From assembly GCA_030340625.1 (NCBI GenBank), contig JAOPHQ010005691.1, positions 415,001-479,000 on the forward strand: 64,000 nucleotides of DNA, in the 5' to 3' direction. Numbering within the stretch: position 1 is the stretch's first letter; each line of letters starts with the position of its first letter. The notes under the pieces are model-generated. The model saw only the letters and a list, made by a program, of their open reading frames with translations, made no database searches and had not been told where the DNA came from. The DNA comes from Merluccius polli (taxonomy: Eukaryota > Chordata > Actinopteri > Gadiformes > Merlucciidae). This document shows positions 1-9,384 of the stretch, in pieces. Both the position numbers and the translations under genes were made by a program.

Positions 1-264
1 CGGTTTCTGTGAGAACTTACATTAATGCCTTTGCTAAAAGAAAAGAAGTCCAGATCTAGGTTAAAGCACATGTGAAAAAGTAACCAAGACATTATAAATA
101 TGATAATAAGACCACTGTTGTACTGGTGAAGTGCAAAATAATAGACAAGCAATTTGTACTCCTGTTATCAGTATTCTATTCTATTCAGTTATCCAGACAT
201 CCAAAGCGATTTACAGTGAATTCAGATACAACTCATTAAAGATCCCCTCGCACCATGGTGTGAT
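1..264. other. Unassigned non-coding DNA at the window start
   Basis: No convincing coding region. Around 195-225 there is a short stretch reading tccaaagcgatttacagtg. It resembles a motif repeated in several fish interspersed elements, and a similar stretch occurs near 16525. The DNA is AT-rich and looks like ordinary fish intergenic sequence that served as the target of the hAT MITE starting at 273. Confidence 0.4.
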
Positions 265-523
265 GTTGAGTGCAGGGGTGTCGCTAGCAATTGAAATGAT
301 CCGGGGCTGTAGCCCAGAAGTTAGTCCTTTTAAGACGGGGGTTCGGCGGTTTGGAAATCGGGCTGATGAACACGCAATTTTAACGTAGTTTGAGAAGGAA
401 AAGAAATAAAGACCAATCGTCATGTGACTAGACTCACGTCGGGGCAGGCCTACTGAGTCGGTTAATGTTCATGTTAAGGGTAGCCTGTATGGAAGTGAAC
501 GTGTGTGTCTTCTGCCAAAGTGC

Positions 524-1039
524 TAGACTTGTAGACCAAGACCACGAAAAAGTGGTCTCGAGACCGAGACCGGTCTCGAGACCACTTTTTCGTGGTCTTG
601 GTCTTGTCACGGCCTCGACAGTCTTTGGTCTCGGTCTTGTCTTGGTCTCGGGCCTCTCGGTCTCGCAATGTCTCGGACTGGCCGAGTGGTCTCGAAGGGA
701 TTCGTAACCTATAATATCCAAGCAGGCACAGTTTAAAAAAAAATATTTTTTATATCATTATACACCACCCCCTTCAAGTACCAATCACATGCATTTTGTG
801 ACACAGACGGCGTTGGCGCTCGTCCTCTCACACTCCCCCATCCCCCCACCCCCCTCTGAAGCACGGTAAAAAACAAACAAAACAAAAAACCTTTTTTTTT
901 TGTCTCGGTATCGAGCTGAACTAGTCTTGGTCTTGACTTGGTCTGTCTTGGCCTTGGTCTTGGTCTTGTCTTGGTCTTGATACTCTCTGGTCTTGGTAGT
1001 GTCTTGGTCTCGGTTTAGGCGGTCTTGACTACAAGTCTA
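524..1039. mobile_element. hAT-type MITE nested in the 273-1768 element
   Basis: The ends are tagacttgtag and ctacaagtcta, inverted with respect to each other. Both sides carry the exact 8-bp direct repeat caaagtgc (516-523 and 1040-1047), diagnostic of hAT insertion. The interior is low-complexity, built from variants of ggtcttg and ggtctcg on one strand, and includes a long perfect palindrome at 533-604. No coding capacity; the apparent ORFs here are artefacts of the simple repeat. Confidence 0.75.
533..604. repeat. Perfect palindrome, 33-bp arms and 6-nt loop
   Basis: Bases 533-565 are exactly complementary to 572-604, separated by gagacc. The arms contain repeated ggtctcgagacc units. It lies at the left end of the hAT MITE at 524-1039 and would form a stable hairpin in single-stranded DNA or RNA. 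Confidence 0.85.
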
Positions 1040-1776
1040 CAAAGTGCACCACATACACCAGCACCCAAAATGAGAAATTAGAATATATGGGCGCCTAATA
1101 AACACTGTCATGCACCTACCTGATGTCAAGTGGACCGGGTGGAATTCACTGCGCGGGTCTCCGAATCTGTGCAAACTAGAAGCCATAATTTCTCTGACGG
1201 ACGTTTTCTCCCCCGACCGGCAAGTATGTCTGCTTTTTTCATTTTTAAATTATCACTTGTCAGTGTGTGTCAGTCACTAACTGGATAGCAGAAGTGTCAG
1301 TGACAGTTGTTGGGGGTAGATCTAAAGCTCATGAACGCAATATTGTTATTGCAGGTAGGCCTAGGTAGGTAGATTTATAGAGTGTGCCTTGAGGCTACCT
1401 AATGATGATGTAAACAACTTTAGCTCACTAGTCGCCAGCTGACTCCAGTTCCATATCTCACCGTGTCGTTGGGGGCGTTATAGAGTTTTTTTTCTTGAAC
1501 AAAGAATACCGACGTTGAATTTGCAACGTTTTGCAACACATAATTCTAAATCTGCTCATTATGGACATGTTTAGAATTTTGCGGTTTTCACTGGCTACAA
1601 TGTTGCATCTGTGGCTGCTGGTAATGCAACCACATCAAAGTCTACTCTGCGGGGCTATCATCAGTATTATGGTTTTTAATTTTTTTATTTCATGGCACAG
1701 AGATCCGGGGCTATTCCCAAAAGATTCGGGGCTATAGCCTCGAATGCCCAGGTCTAACGATGCCCCTGGTTGTGTG

Positions 1777-2576
1777 TACAAGCCATTTCTACCTTATAGG
1801 AGGGTTTTACATGATGTCACGCACATGCCAAGCTGCCATCTTTGTGCTTTTTCCCCATTACAATCTGCATAATAACAACCAGTTGCTTGGTTATTATAGA
1901 ATGTTTTGTCAAGAAGTACTGGGATCAAACCCAGAACCTTTTGGCTGGGGGTTGAACACCCTTGCCACTACGCTGTCCTCCTGCCACCAATATTGGTGAG
2001 TCTGTTCAGAACAAACCTGAGACTATTGTCCACATCAGCGGCGCCGGAACGAGTTTGAAAGTGGGGGTGCAAAAAAAAAAAAAAAAGTGCTGGTTTCGGG
2101 CTGGGTTCCCCGAGACAATTTTGAAAATTCCAGAGGCCAACTAGCATTCACGCACGTTTTCACGTGGGATATTACGATATAAGATAGGCTAATAATAATT
2201 TTAAAAAGTCTAACAAAAAAACTGTCATTATGTTAGGTGCGTGGTTAGGTGCTGTAGTGATTTTCGGGTGGTTTCAATTCAAGCTGATTGGACTGCAAGT
2301 AGCGTCTTTTTACGCTTTTTACGAGTGATTTAGTCTAGGCTACAAGTTCTAAATTAATAATCTGCTAAAATAAACTGCGCCTGATATTGACAGACACAGA
2401 CAAACCTGCTGTGCTGACTGCCGATTCAAATAATAATAAACACTGACAACAGCGACAGGTTGTCACTGTTTATCCCCGTAAGAAAACAACACTATAATTA
2501 GTTACCCAACTCAACTGTGCCTGTTCCCTTTGTGTTTGACTGTAATCAATACATTAATTATTGAAAATCCTTTCCC
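1777..2576. other. Unassigned DNA with a possible hAT-like terminus
   Basis: No gene seen. Near 1915-1990 there is a fragment (gggatcaaacccagaacc) similar to fragments at 15010-15335 in the acads introns. At 2038 the sequence cagcggcgccggaac, followed by a poly-A run at 2070-2085, resembles the left end of a hAT element, but no matching right end was found. The stretch ends abruptly at about 2577, where GC-rich gypsy gag sequence begins. Confidence 0.35.
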
Positions 2577-3195
2577 ATCACATCGCGCTCTCGCGCGGGC
2601 GGCGGCCGTATGGGAACGTGGTTCCGCGGCTTCGTGCAGCTACTCCGCCTTCACCGAAGAGATGCGGAGGGTTTTTGATCATCCGGTTCGGGGAAGAGAG
2701 GCCTCCCAGCGTCTTCTGCGCCTTCGCCAGGGATCCCGCAGTGTCGCTTCCTTCGCGGTGGAGTTCCGCACCCTTGCTGCTGAGAGCGGCTGGAACGAGG
2801 AGGCTCTACAGGGGGCTTTCCTGGGCGCGCTCTCTGACGAGGTGAAGGACCAGTTGACTTCTCGGGAGGAGGAGGTGGGTCTGGATCAGTTGATCGCTCT
2901 CTCCATTAGAATGGACAATCGACTGCGGGAGCGCCGCAGAGAAAGAGGCTCACGTTCGGTAGCCACGCCCTCGTTCGAGTCAGCGGCAACGCCTCGGTCC
3001 TCCCCTTCGTTCTCCGCTCCATCTCGCCGTGAGCGGGGTTTCTCTCCTGAGCCCATGCAGATCGGACGTACACATCTTTCCTCTGAGGAGAGGGAACGCC
3101 GCATACGCTCCGGAGCCTGTCTTTACTGTGGCCTGTCAGGCCATCTCCGGGCTGGCTGCCCCGCTCTCTCGGGAAAAGATCGGGCTCGCCAGTAA
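2530..3195 (+). CDS. Gag of chromovirus, N-terminally truncated
   Basis: Retrotransposon Gag, which assembles the particle and binds element RNA. The open frame runs from 2530, but the first 15 or so codons come from non-element DNA; similarity to chromoviral gag begins near VWERGS. The capsid-like region contains FTEEMRRVFDHP and LRLRQGSRSVASFAVEFR. Near the C-terminus is one zinc knuckle, CLYCGLSGHLRAGC (C-X2-C-X4-H-X4-C). The frame ends at TAA 3193-3195, inside the loop of a hairpin that follows a slippery heptamer, so Gag-Pol would be made by -1 frameshifting. The missing amino end probably makes this copy non-autonomous. Confidence 0.85.
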   Translation: MCLTVINTLIIENPFPSHRALARAAAVWERGSAASCSYSAFTEEMRRVFDHPVRGREASQRLLRLRQGSRSVASFAVEFRTLAAESGWNEEALQGAFLGALSDEVKDQLTSREEEVGLDQLIALSIRMDNRLRERRRERGSRSVATPSFESAATPRSSPSFSAPSRRERGFSPEPMQIGRTHLSSEERERRIRSGACLYCGLSGHLRAGCPALSGKDRARQ

Positions 3196-3216
3196 TCCGG
3201 GGAATCCTGGCGAGCC
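3171..3216 (+). promoter_or_regulatory. -1 programmed ribosomal frameshift signal (gag-pol)
   Basis: The heptamer GGGAAAA (3171-3177) lies in the gag frame as G GGA AAA, the canonical X XXY YYZ arrangement. After a 5-nt spacer comes a perfect 10-bp stem, ggctcgccag (3183-3192) with ctggcgagcc (3207-3216). Its 14-nt loop contains the gag stop codon and a ccgggga run that could pair with tccc just downstream (3219-3222) to form a pseudoknot. Pol is open in the -1 frame across this site. The layout matches that known for sushi elements and the derived gene PEG10, which uses GGGAAAC. Confidence 0.85.
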
Positions 3217-6200
3217 GCTCCCGTAACCCCTCGGGGTCCCGTCCCCTCCTGGAGGCCGTTCTCCTGTGGCAGGATCAGACACTACCGCTCTCTATCCTCC
3301 TGGACTCCGGAGCGGACGAAAGTTTTATTGATCGGGAGCTGGTTTTTCGTTTTGGGATTGACACTGTTCCTCTGGATCCTCCTATCGAGACCCAGGCTCT
3401 GGAAGGGAGGACCCTCACGCGGGTGGAGCGCCGCACCGTTCCGGTCAAACTGCTTGTTTCGGGGAATCATCATGAGTCTATCTCGCTTCTAGTTATCACC
3501 AGTCCTTTCTCTCCGGTGGTTCTGGGTTACCCCTGGTTCAAGACACACAACCCCCAGATGGATTGGGGAACCGGTCGAGTGGTGTCCTGGAGTACACACT
3601 GTCTTTCCCATTGTTTGCGGTCCGCCCAGTCACCTCGGGCGCCAGAGCTCGCGTCCGCCGCCGTTCCTCCTGACCTGTCCTCCGTTCCGGAGGAGTACCA
3701 CGACCTTGGGGAGGTGTTCAGTAAGTCCCGCGCCTTGTCCCTGCCCCCCCACCGTCCGTATGACTGCGCCATCGACCTCCTTTCCGGAGCTCCTCTTCCG
3801 GGGAGTCGTCTATTCAATCTCTCCCGGCCCGAGCGGGAGTCCATGGAGGAGTATATCGGGGAGTCCCTCTCCGCTGGGATCATCCGCCCTTCCTCTTCGC
3901 CGGTGGGAGCGGGGTTCTTCTTTGTTGGGAAGAAGGACGGTTCGCTTCGTCCCTGCATTGACTACCGGGGGCTGAACACTATCACCGTGAAGAACAGGTA
4001 TCCTTTGCCTCTGATTAGTTCTGCCTTCGTTCCCCTCCACGGAGCCGTGGTCTTTTCTAAGCTCGATCTGCGCAACGCATATCACTTGGTCCGCATCCGG
4101 GAGGGGGATGAGTGGAAGACCGCGTTCAACACGCCTTTGGGTCATTTTGAATATTTGGTTATGCCTTTCGGACTCACAAACGCCCCCGCTGTCTTCCAGT
4201 CTCTGGTAAACGATGTCCTCCGGGACATGTTGAACCGCTCTGTATTTGTGTATATTGATGACATTCTGATCTTCTCTAGATCCGTGGAGGAGCACAGGGT
4301 TCACGTCCGGCAGGTGCTTCAGCGGTTGCTGGAGAATCGTCTTTACGTCAAGGCGGAGAAGTGCGACTTCCACGTCTCATCCGTCTCATTCCTGGGCTAC
4401 ATCATCGGTCAGGGCCAGATCAGGATGGATCCTTCCAAGGTTTCAGCGGTGGCCGAGTGGACCTCCCCTTCGACCCGAAAGAGGCTGCAGCAGTTCCTGG
4501 GCTTTGCAAATTTTTATAGACGGTTCATTCGGGGCTACAGTCAGGTCGCGGCACCTCTCACAGCGCTGACCTCTACCAAGAGCCCATTCTCATGGACGCC
4601 TGAGGCGGAGGCCGCATTCCAGGGCCTCAAGAGACGCTTCGTTTCCGCTCCCATCCTCGTCCAGCCCGATCCCGCCCTTCAGTTCGTGGTGGAGGCCGAC
4701 GCTTCGGACACTGGAGTGGGCGCGGTCCTCTCCCAGCGTTCTCCCTCCGACCACAAGCTCCACCCCTGTGCCTTTTTCTCCCGCCGGTTGTCCCCGCCGG
4801 AGAGGAATTATGATGTCGGCAACCGCGAGCTCTTGGCCGTCAAGCTTGCATTGGAGGAGTGGCGGCATTGGCTGGAGGGCGCAGCCCTTCCTTTTATTGT
4901 CTGGACTGACCACCGCAACCTGGCATACATTCAGGCAGCCAGGAGACTAAATTCGCGACAGGCTAGGTGGGCCTTATTCTTCGGGAGATTTGATTTTTCA
5001 TTGACCTACCGTCCCGGTTCCCAGAACGGCAAGCCGGATGCCTTGTCCCGCCTGTACTCCCCCGAGGACCCGAGTACTGAGCCCACGACCATCCTGCCTT
5101 CCGCTTGTTGGATCGCCACGCTCACCTGGGAGGTTGAGTCTGCGGTGCGCCTTGCACAGGGGCAGCAGCCGGATCCTGGTTCTGGTCCCCCGAATCGGTT
5201 GTTCGTCCCGGACGAGGTACGATCCAGAGTGCTGCTCTGGGGCCATTCCTCCAAGCTCACCTGTCACCCTGGAATCACGCGCACCCTGGATTTCATCCGC
5301 CGGCGATTCTGGTGGCCTTCCATGGATGCGGACGTCCGTGCTTTCGTTGCGGCGTGTGCTACCTGCGCCCGGAATAAGACCTCGACTCGTCCTCATTCCG
5401 GTCTGCTTCGGCCTCTGCCCATCCCTAACCGACCGTGGTCGCACATCGCCCTGGACTTCGTCACCGGCCTGCCCACGTCCGGTGGCAACACCACGATCCT
5501 CACGGTGATCGATCGGTTCTCCAAGGCTGCACACTTCGTCGCTCTTCCCAAGCTTCCCTCCTCGAGTGAGACGGCGGATCTCCTGGTCAGGCACGTGTTT
5601 CGTCTCCATGGCATCCCTGTGGACATCGTTTCCGACAGGGGCCCCCAGTTCACCTCTCAGGTGTGGCGTGCATTCTGTGCGGTTTTAGGGGCCACGCCCA
5701 GCCTGTCCTCCGGGTTCCACCCCCAGTCCAATGGACAATCGGAGCGGGCCAACCAGGAGATGGAGGCCGCACTCCGTTGTGTCTCCCACGCCAACCCCTC
5801 CTGCTGGACCTCTCAGCTTCCCTGGGTCGAGTATGCTCACAACACGCTGGTCAACGCATCCACCGGCTTGTCCCCGTTTATGGCTTCGCTGGGTTACCAA
5901 CCGCCCTTGTTTCCCGAGTTGGAGGAGGAGATCTCTGTCCCGTCTGTCCAGGCTCATATGTGCAGGTGCCGGCGCACTTGGAAACGCACATGCACCGCAC
6001 TGCTCCGCGCATCCTCCCGCTCCCAACTGCAGGCCAATAGGCGCCGTCTGCCTGCCCCCCAGTATGCTCCCGGACAGTCGGTGTGGCTTCGGGCGAAGGA
6101 TCTTCCCTTGAAGGGAATCTCCCCTAAGATCTCTCCCCGGTTCATCGGTCCTTTCGAAGTGGACTCTGTCATCAACCCCTGTGCCGTTCGTCTCCGACTC

Positions 6201-6605
6201 CCTCCATCTCTCCGTGTCCATCCGACCTTCCATGTCTCCCAGCTCAAGCCTGTCTCCACCAGCCCGTTGTCTCCACCCGCTCCGCCTCCACCTCCACCCA
6301 GGGTCATCGACAACCATCCGGCGTGGACAGTCCGCCGACTCCTGGAGGTACGTCGCCGTGGCCGGGGTCACCAGTATCTTGTCGACTGGGAGGGGTACGG
6401 GCCCGAGGAGCGCTCCTGGGTTCCCCGGAGGAGTATCCTGGATGCCTCGCTGGTTCGGGATTTCCATCGGGACCATCCGTCGGCTGTGGGTCGTCCGCCG
6501 GCTGTGGGCCGTCCGCCGGCTGTGGGTCGTCCGCCGAGAGGCGTCCCTAGAGGGGGGGGTACTGTCACGTCGCGTCCTGCTACACGGTCCAACACCTCCA
6601 TCTAG
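3177..6605 (+). CDS. Pol polyprotein of chromovirus (PR-RT-RH-INT-chromodomain)
   Basis: The pol frame is -1 to gag and open from the slippery site, giving about 1142 codons. Order: aspartic protease with LLDSGADESFID near 3290-3325; reverse transcriptase with CIDYRGLN and the catalytic YIDD at 4251-4262; RNase H with EADASDTGVGAVLSQ near 4690; integrase zinc finger (HPGITRT, then CATCARN near 5360), core with DFVTGLP, SDRGPQF and QSNGQSERANQE; and a C-terminal chromodomain (YLVDWEGYGPEERSW, 6373-6420) that probably targets modified chromatin. The stop lies inside the 3' LTR, a common arrangement. No internal stops or frameshifts are seen. The tail repeats VGRPPA units. Confidence 0.9.
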   Translation, partial: RSGSPVIRGILASRSRNPSGSRPLLEAVLLWQDQTLPLSILLDSGADESFIDRELVFRFGIDTVPLDPPIETQALEGRTLTRVERRTVPVKLLVSGNHHESISLLVITSPFSPVVLGYPWFKTHNPQMDWGTGRVVSWSTHCLSHCLRSAQSPRAPELASAAVPPDLSSVPEEYHDLGEVFSKSRALSLPPHRPYDCAIDLLSGAPLPGSRLFNLSRPERESMEEYIGESLSAGIIRPSSSPVGAGFFFVGKKDGSLRPCIDYRGLNTITVKNRYPLPLISSAFVPLHGAVVFSKLDLRNAYHLVRIREGDEWKTAFNTPLGHFEYLVMPFGLTNAPAVFQSLVNDVLRDMLNRSVFVYIDDILIFSRSVEEHRVHVRQVLQRLLENRLYVKAEKCDFHVSSVSFLGYIIGQGQIRMDPSKVSAVAEWTSPSTRKRLQQFLGFANFYRRFIRGYSQVAAPLTALTSTKSPFSWTPEAEAAFQGLKRRFVSAPILVQPDPALQFVVEADASDTGVGAVLSQRSPSDHKLHPCAFFSRRLSPPERNYDVGNRELLAVKLALEEWRHWLEGAALPFIVWTDHRNLAYIQAARRLNSRQARWALFFGRFDFSLTYRPGSQNGKPDALSRLYSPEDPSTEPTTILPSACWIATLTWEVESAVRLAQGQQPDPGSGPPNRLFVPDEVRSRVLLWGHSSKLTCHPGITRTLDFIRRRFWWPSMDADVRAFVAACATCARNKTSTRPHSGLLRPLPIPNRPWSHIALDFVTGLPTSGGNTTILTVIDRFSKAAHFVALPKLPSSSETADLLVRHVFRLHGIPVDIVSDRGPQFTSQVWRAFCAVLGATPSLSSGFHPQSNGQSERANQEMEAALRCVSHANPSCWTSQLPWVEYAHNTLVNASTGLSPFMASLGYQPPLFPELEEEISVPSVQAHMCRCRRTWKRTCTALLRASSRSQLQANRRRLPAPQYAPGQSVWLRAKDLPLKGISPKISPRFIGPFEVDSVINPCAVRLRLPPSLRVHPTFHVSQLKPVSTSPLSPPAPPPPPPRVIDNHPAWTVRRLLEVRRRGRGHQYLVDWEGYGPEERSWVPRRSILDASLVRDFHRDHPSAVGRPPAVGRPPAVGRPPRGVPRGGGTVTSRPATRSNTSI

Positions 6606-7153
6606 TGGACGCTTGTCGCTACTAACCGTTAATTTCCCACACACACCTGTTCCCAATTGCTAATCACCTTGTTCCCTATTTAAGCAGGGGATTGTCAAGC
6701 GGCCGGCGCCAGTTCGTTGTTTCCCTAACCTACTAGTAATTCCCAGCCTGACTACCCGCCTGTTCCAGTATCCTGTTGCCGACCCTTGCCTGCCTGACGA
6801 CCCGCCTGTTCCAGCCCCCTGTTGCCGACCCCTGCCTGCCTGACTACCCGCCTGCTCCAGTCCCCTGTTGCCGACCCCTGCCTGTCTGACTACCCCGCTG
6901 GTTCCTGATCCCCGCCTGTCTGACTACCCCGCTGGTTCCTGATCCCCGCCTGTCTGACTACCCCGCTGGTTCCTGATCCCCGCCTGTCTGACTACCCCGC
7001 TGGTTCCTGATCCCCGCCTGTCTGACTACCCCGCTGGCCCCTGATCCCTGCTTGTCTGACTACTCGCCTGTCTACGGAATAAAACCCTTTTCTTTTATTC
7101 CGTCTCCGTCTCCCTGTGTCCAGCATTTGGGTCCCCTCGTCTGTTCCTTGACA
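6563..7153 (+). repeat. 3' LTR of the chromovirus
   Basis: It begins TGTCACGTCGCG right after the polypurine tract agaggggggggtac, and ends TTCCTTGACA, so it has TG...CA ends. It carries a TATA-like tatttaagc near 6677, an internal minisatellite (6887-7066) and an AATAAA signal at 7078. Only this LTR is present, so the two LTRs cannot be compared for age. Confidence 0.75.
6887..7066 (+). repeat. 34-bp minisatellite inside the LTR
   Basis: The string tgactac recurs at 6887, 6921, 6955, 6989, 7023 and 7057, exactly 34 bases apart. The unit contains ccccgctggttcctgatccc. Diverged relatives of the unit precede the array from about 6740. It is not a CRISPR array: the units are contiguous, with no unique spacers. 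Confidence 0.9.
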
Positions 7154-9378
7154 AATATGTTTAGAGAGTACTATGTGAATTTATATACAGCAGACTCTCC
7201 ACCAAATGAAGAGCCAATGGAAGCATTTTTCAAAAGAGTGACCCTTCCCAGATTGTCTGATTTACAAAAGTCAGATCTCGACCGCCCGATAACTAGTGAA
7301 GAAATTATGGGGGTAATTAAAGGACTACCAAGTGGAAAGGCACCGGGGCCAGATGGCTTCACAGCTGAATTTTTTAAATGTTACGTCTCTGAACTAACAC
7401 CTTTGCTACTCAGTATGTACAACAAGGCATTTGTGAAGGGGGAGTTACCAGATACTTTATCAAAAGCCTTGATTACACTTATTCTTAAAAAGGATAAGGA
7501 TCCATGTGACTGTAAGAGCTATCACCCGATTTCTCTTATCCCATTAGATACCAAGATTTTGTCTAAAGTTCTTGCTAACAGGCTTGAGAAGGTAATGACC
7601 TCGATTGTGCATGAGGATCAAGTAGGTTTTATTCATAAACGTAACTCGGCTGATAACATTAGACGTTTTATTAATATTATGTGGGCTGTCTCAAATTCAA
7701 ATTCGCCAATTGCTGCTGTTTCACTCGACGCCGAAAAAGCGTTTGACAGGGTGGAATGGAGATTTTTGGTTAGGACATTGGAAATATTTGGCTTTGGGGG
7801 AATTTTTACTAAATGGGTGCATCTATTATATAAACAGCCAGAGGCAGCAGTACAAACTAATGGGTACATATCTCCATATTTTGAGCTGGGTAGAGGTACA
7901 CGTCAGGGGTCACCACTTAGCCCTCTGCTGTTCTGCTTAGTGATGGAACCTTTAGCAGCCGCGATTAGGGGGGATGATAATTTTCCGGGAGTGACGTTTA
8001 ACGGTTCAGTCCACAAATCACTGATGTATGCGGACGATATTCTTTTACTGGTATCTGACCCCATGGTATCGATACCCTCTTTGTTAAATACAATTAATAC
8101 CTTCTCAAAGTTCTCAGGATACAAGGTGAATGTGAACGTAACCTTTAGCAGCGGAAGGTGAATGGAACCTTTAGCAGCCGCGATTAGGGGGGATGATAAT
8201 TTTCCGGGAGTGACGTTTAACGGTTCAGTCCACAAATCACTGATGTATGCGGACGATATTCTTTTACTGGTATCTGACCCCGTGGTATCGATACCCTCTT
8301 TGTTAAATACAGTTAATACCTTCTCAAAGTTCTCAGGATACAAGGTGAATTGGGATAAATCGGAGGCTCTCCCCTTAACAAAGTATTGTCCGACAACTCT
8401 CTTCCAGGCAGGCAGATTCAAGTGGCCCACGCAGGGGTTAAAATATTTGGGTATTCTTTTCCCCCCTCAAATTGACAATATTATGAATGTACATTTTGAC
8501 CCTCTAATACAGAGACTGGATATCGATGTAAAACGGTGGTCGCCACTATACTTGTCCTTATGGGGAAAAGTCAATGTAATCAAAATGAACTGTGTCCCCA
8601 GGATTAATTATTTACTTCACTCTCCCCCATTAGAAATTCCGAACAGTTACTTTAAAAGATTTGATAGCCTATTTAAAACATTTCTTTGGAATGGGAAGCA
8701 TGCCCGTATGAATATGAAGAAATTACAAAGGCCAGTTAATAGTTGTGGCTTAGGGTTCCCAAATGTATTGTATTATTATTATGCATTTAGCTTGAGACAT
8801 CTGGCCCACTGGGCACTGCCTCCGGAGAGAGCCCCCCCATGGTACAATATAGAACAGTCGGCGTGTGCTCCCCTTCCTTTAATCCATTGCTTGTCCACCA
8901 ATTTATCTAAAGAAATGAAGGCTCACCCAGTCATATCTCATCTGCAGAGAGCATGGAAGAGGGTATCCGGACTAATAAAGTTTGATCCCTATTTGAATAG
9001 TGCCTCTAGCATTTGGCGTAATCCTAAATTGAATATTAACAAAACAACTTTTATCTGGAAGGAGTGGGTCGAAAAGGGTATCCTTAGATTAGAACATTTA
9101 TACAGCTCAGACACACTTAAATCATTTGATGACCTAAAACAACAATATGATTTACCTCATACTCAATTCTGGAGATATTTGCAATTACGCCATGCTTTGC
9201 AAACAATTTTTGGGTCGAGACTACAATCCCCAAAGCCAGCAGATAAGTTACACGCAATTCTCAAGGTATTTGGTAGAGGTCATGAAGCAGCTAAATATTA
9301 TAAGATGCTGATGGAGTCTGGAGGAGATGGAGGTGTGTTGGCCCTTAGACTTATCTGGGAAAGAGATTTAGGGGTATC
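7154..9378 (+). mobile_element. L1/Tx1-like LINE fragment, truncated at both ends
   Basis: This is the reverse-transcriptase half of an L1-type ORF2. The endonuclease is missing, the left end directly abuts the chromovirus LTR, and the right end (about 9378) stops inside the conserved C-terminal region where it meets a minus-strand LINE. LINEs usually lose only their 5' ends, so the 3' loss implies a later deletion or rearrangement. The AT-rich composition contrasts with the GC-rich gypsy element to its left. Confidence 0.8.
7154..9378 (+). pseudogene. L1-like ORF2 reverse transcriptase, broken
   Basis: Reads in one frame in two blocks. Block one (to the TGA at 8159-8161) has LPSGKAPGPDGFTAEFFK, LDAEKAFDRVEW, RQGSPLSPLLF and the catalytic MYADDILLL. 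Block two starts at once with an in-frame repeat of that YADD segment and continues through GYKVNWDKSEALPL to WERDLGV, after which family similarity ends. The endonuclease is absent upstream and the C-terminal tail is lost downstream. The product would be a target-primed reverse transcriptase; this copy cannot be functional. Confidence 0.8.
7943..8350 (+). repeat. 189-bp direct duplication across the RT YADD motif
   Basis: Bases 7943-8131 recur at 8162-8350 with only a few substitutions (for example catggtatcg versus cgtggtatcg). The 30-base spacer 8132-8161 resembles the duplicated start (acctttagcagc) and ends in TGA. The 219-base offset is a multiple of three, so the frame is kept and the protein would contain two YADD segments but for the stop. 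Confidence 0.95.
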
Positions 9379-9384
9379 GATGAA

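Larger units (their letters stand above)
273..1768. mobile_element. hAT-type MITE (outer copy)
   Basis: The left end reads caggggtgtcgctagca and the right end reads aacgatgcccctg, so the termini are inverted repeats of the CAGGGG class. The flanks are gttgagtg (265-272) and gttgtgtg (1769-1776), an 8-bp target duplication with one mismatch, which fits hAT transposition. Internal runs such as 'ccggggct' recur in the separate copy at 54080-54487, so this is a family. It encodes no transposase, and it is interrupted by another hAT MITE at 524-1039. Confidence 0.65.
2577..7153 (+). mobile_element. Ty3/gypsy chromovirus (sushi-like), 5' truncated
   Basis: The order is gag (matrix end missing), zinc knuckle, -1 frameshift signal, protease, reverse transcriptase, RNase H, integrase, chromodomain, polypurine tract and 3' LTR. 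The 5' LTR and the start of gag are absent; the junction at about 2577 switches abruptly from AT-rich to GC-rich DNA. The 3' LTR (6563-7153) abuts an L1-like LINE. Gag/pol frameshifting and a C-terminal chromodomain are features of vertebrate sushi-type chromoviruses. Apart from the 5' truncation the reading frames are open, so this is a fairly recent copy. Confidence 0.9.

Noticed and set aside
131..721. Short ORFs in the first kilobase
   Set aside because: They fall within hAT MITEs and the ggtcttg simple repeat, with no domain or conservation signal.
3527..6656. Long minus-strand open frames opposite the gypsy pol gene
   Set aside because: GC-rich codon usage of pol leaves the antisense frames open; they show no protein family character.
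6887..7066. Regular 34-bp repeats resembling a CRISPR array
   Set aside because: Units are contiguous with no unique spacers, lie inside an LTR, and the DNA is animal.
7903..8430. 175-codon minus-strand ORF across the L1 duplication
   Set aside because: Antisense shadow of the duplicated RT segment; its internal repetition simply mirrors the duplication.
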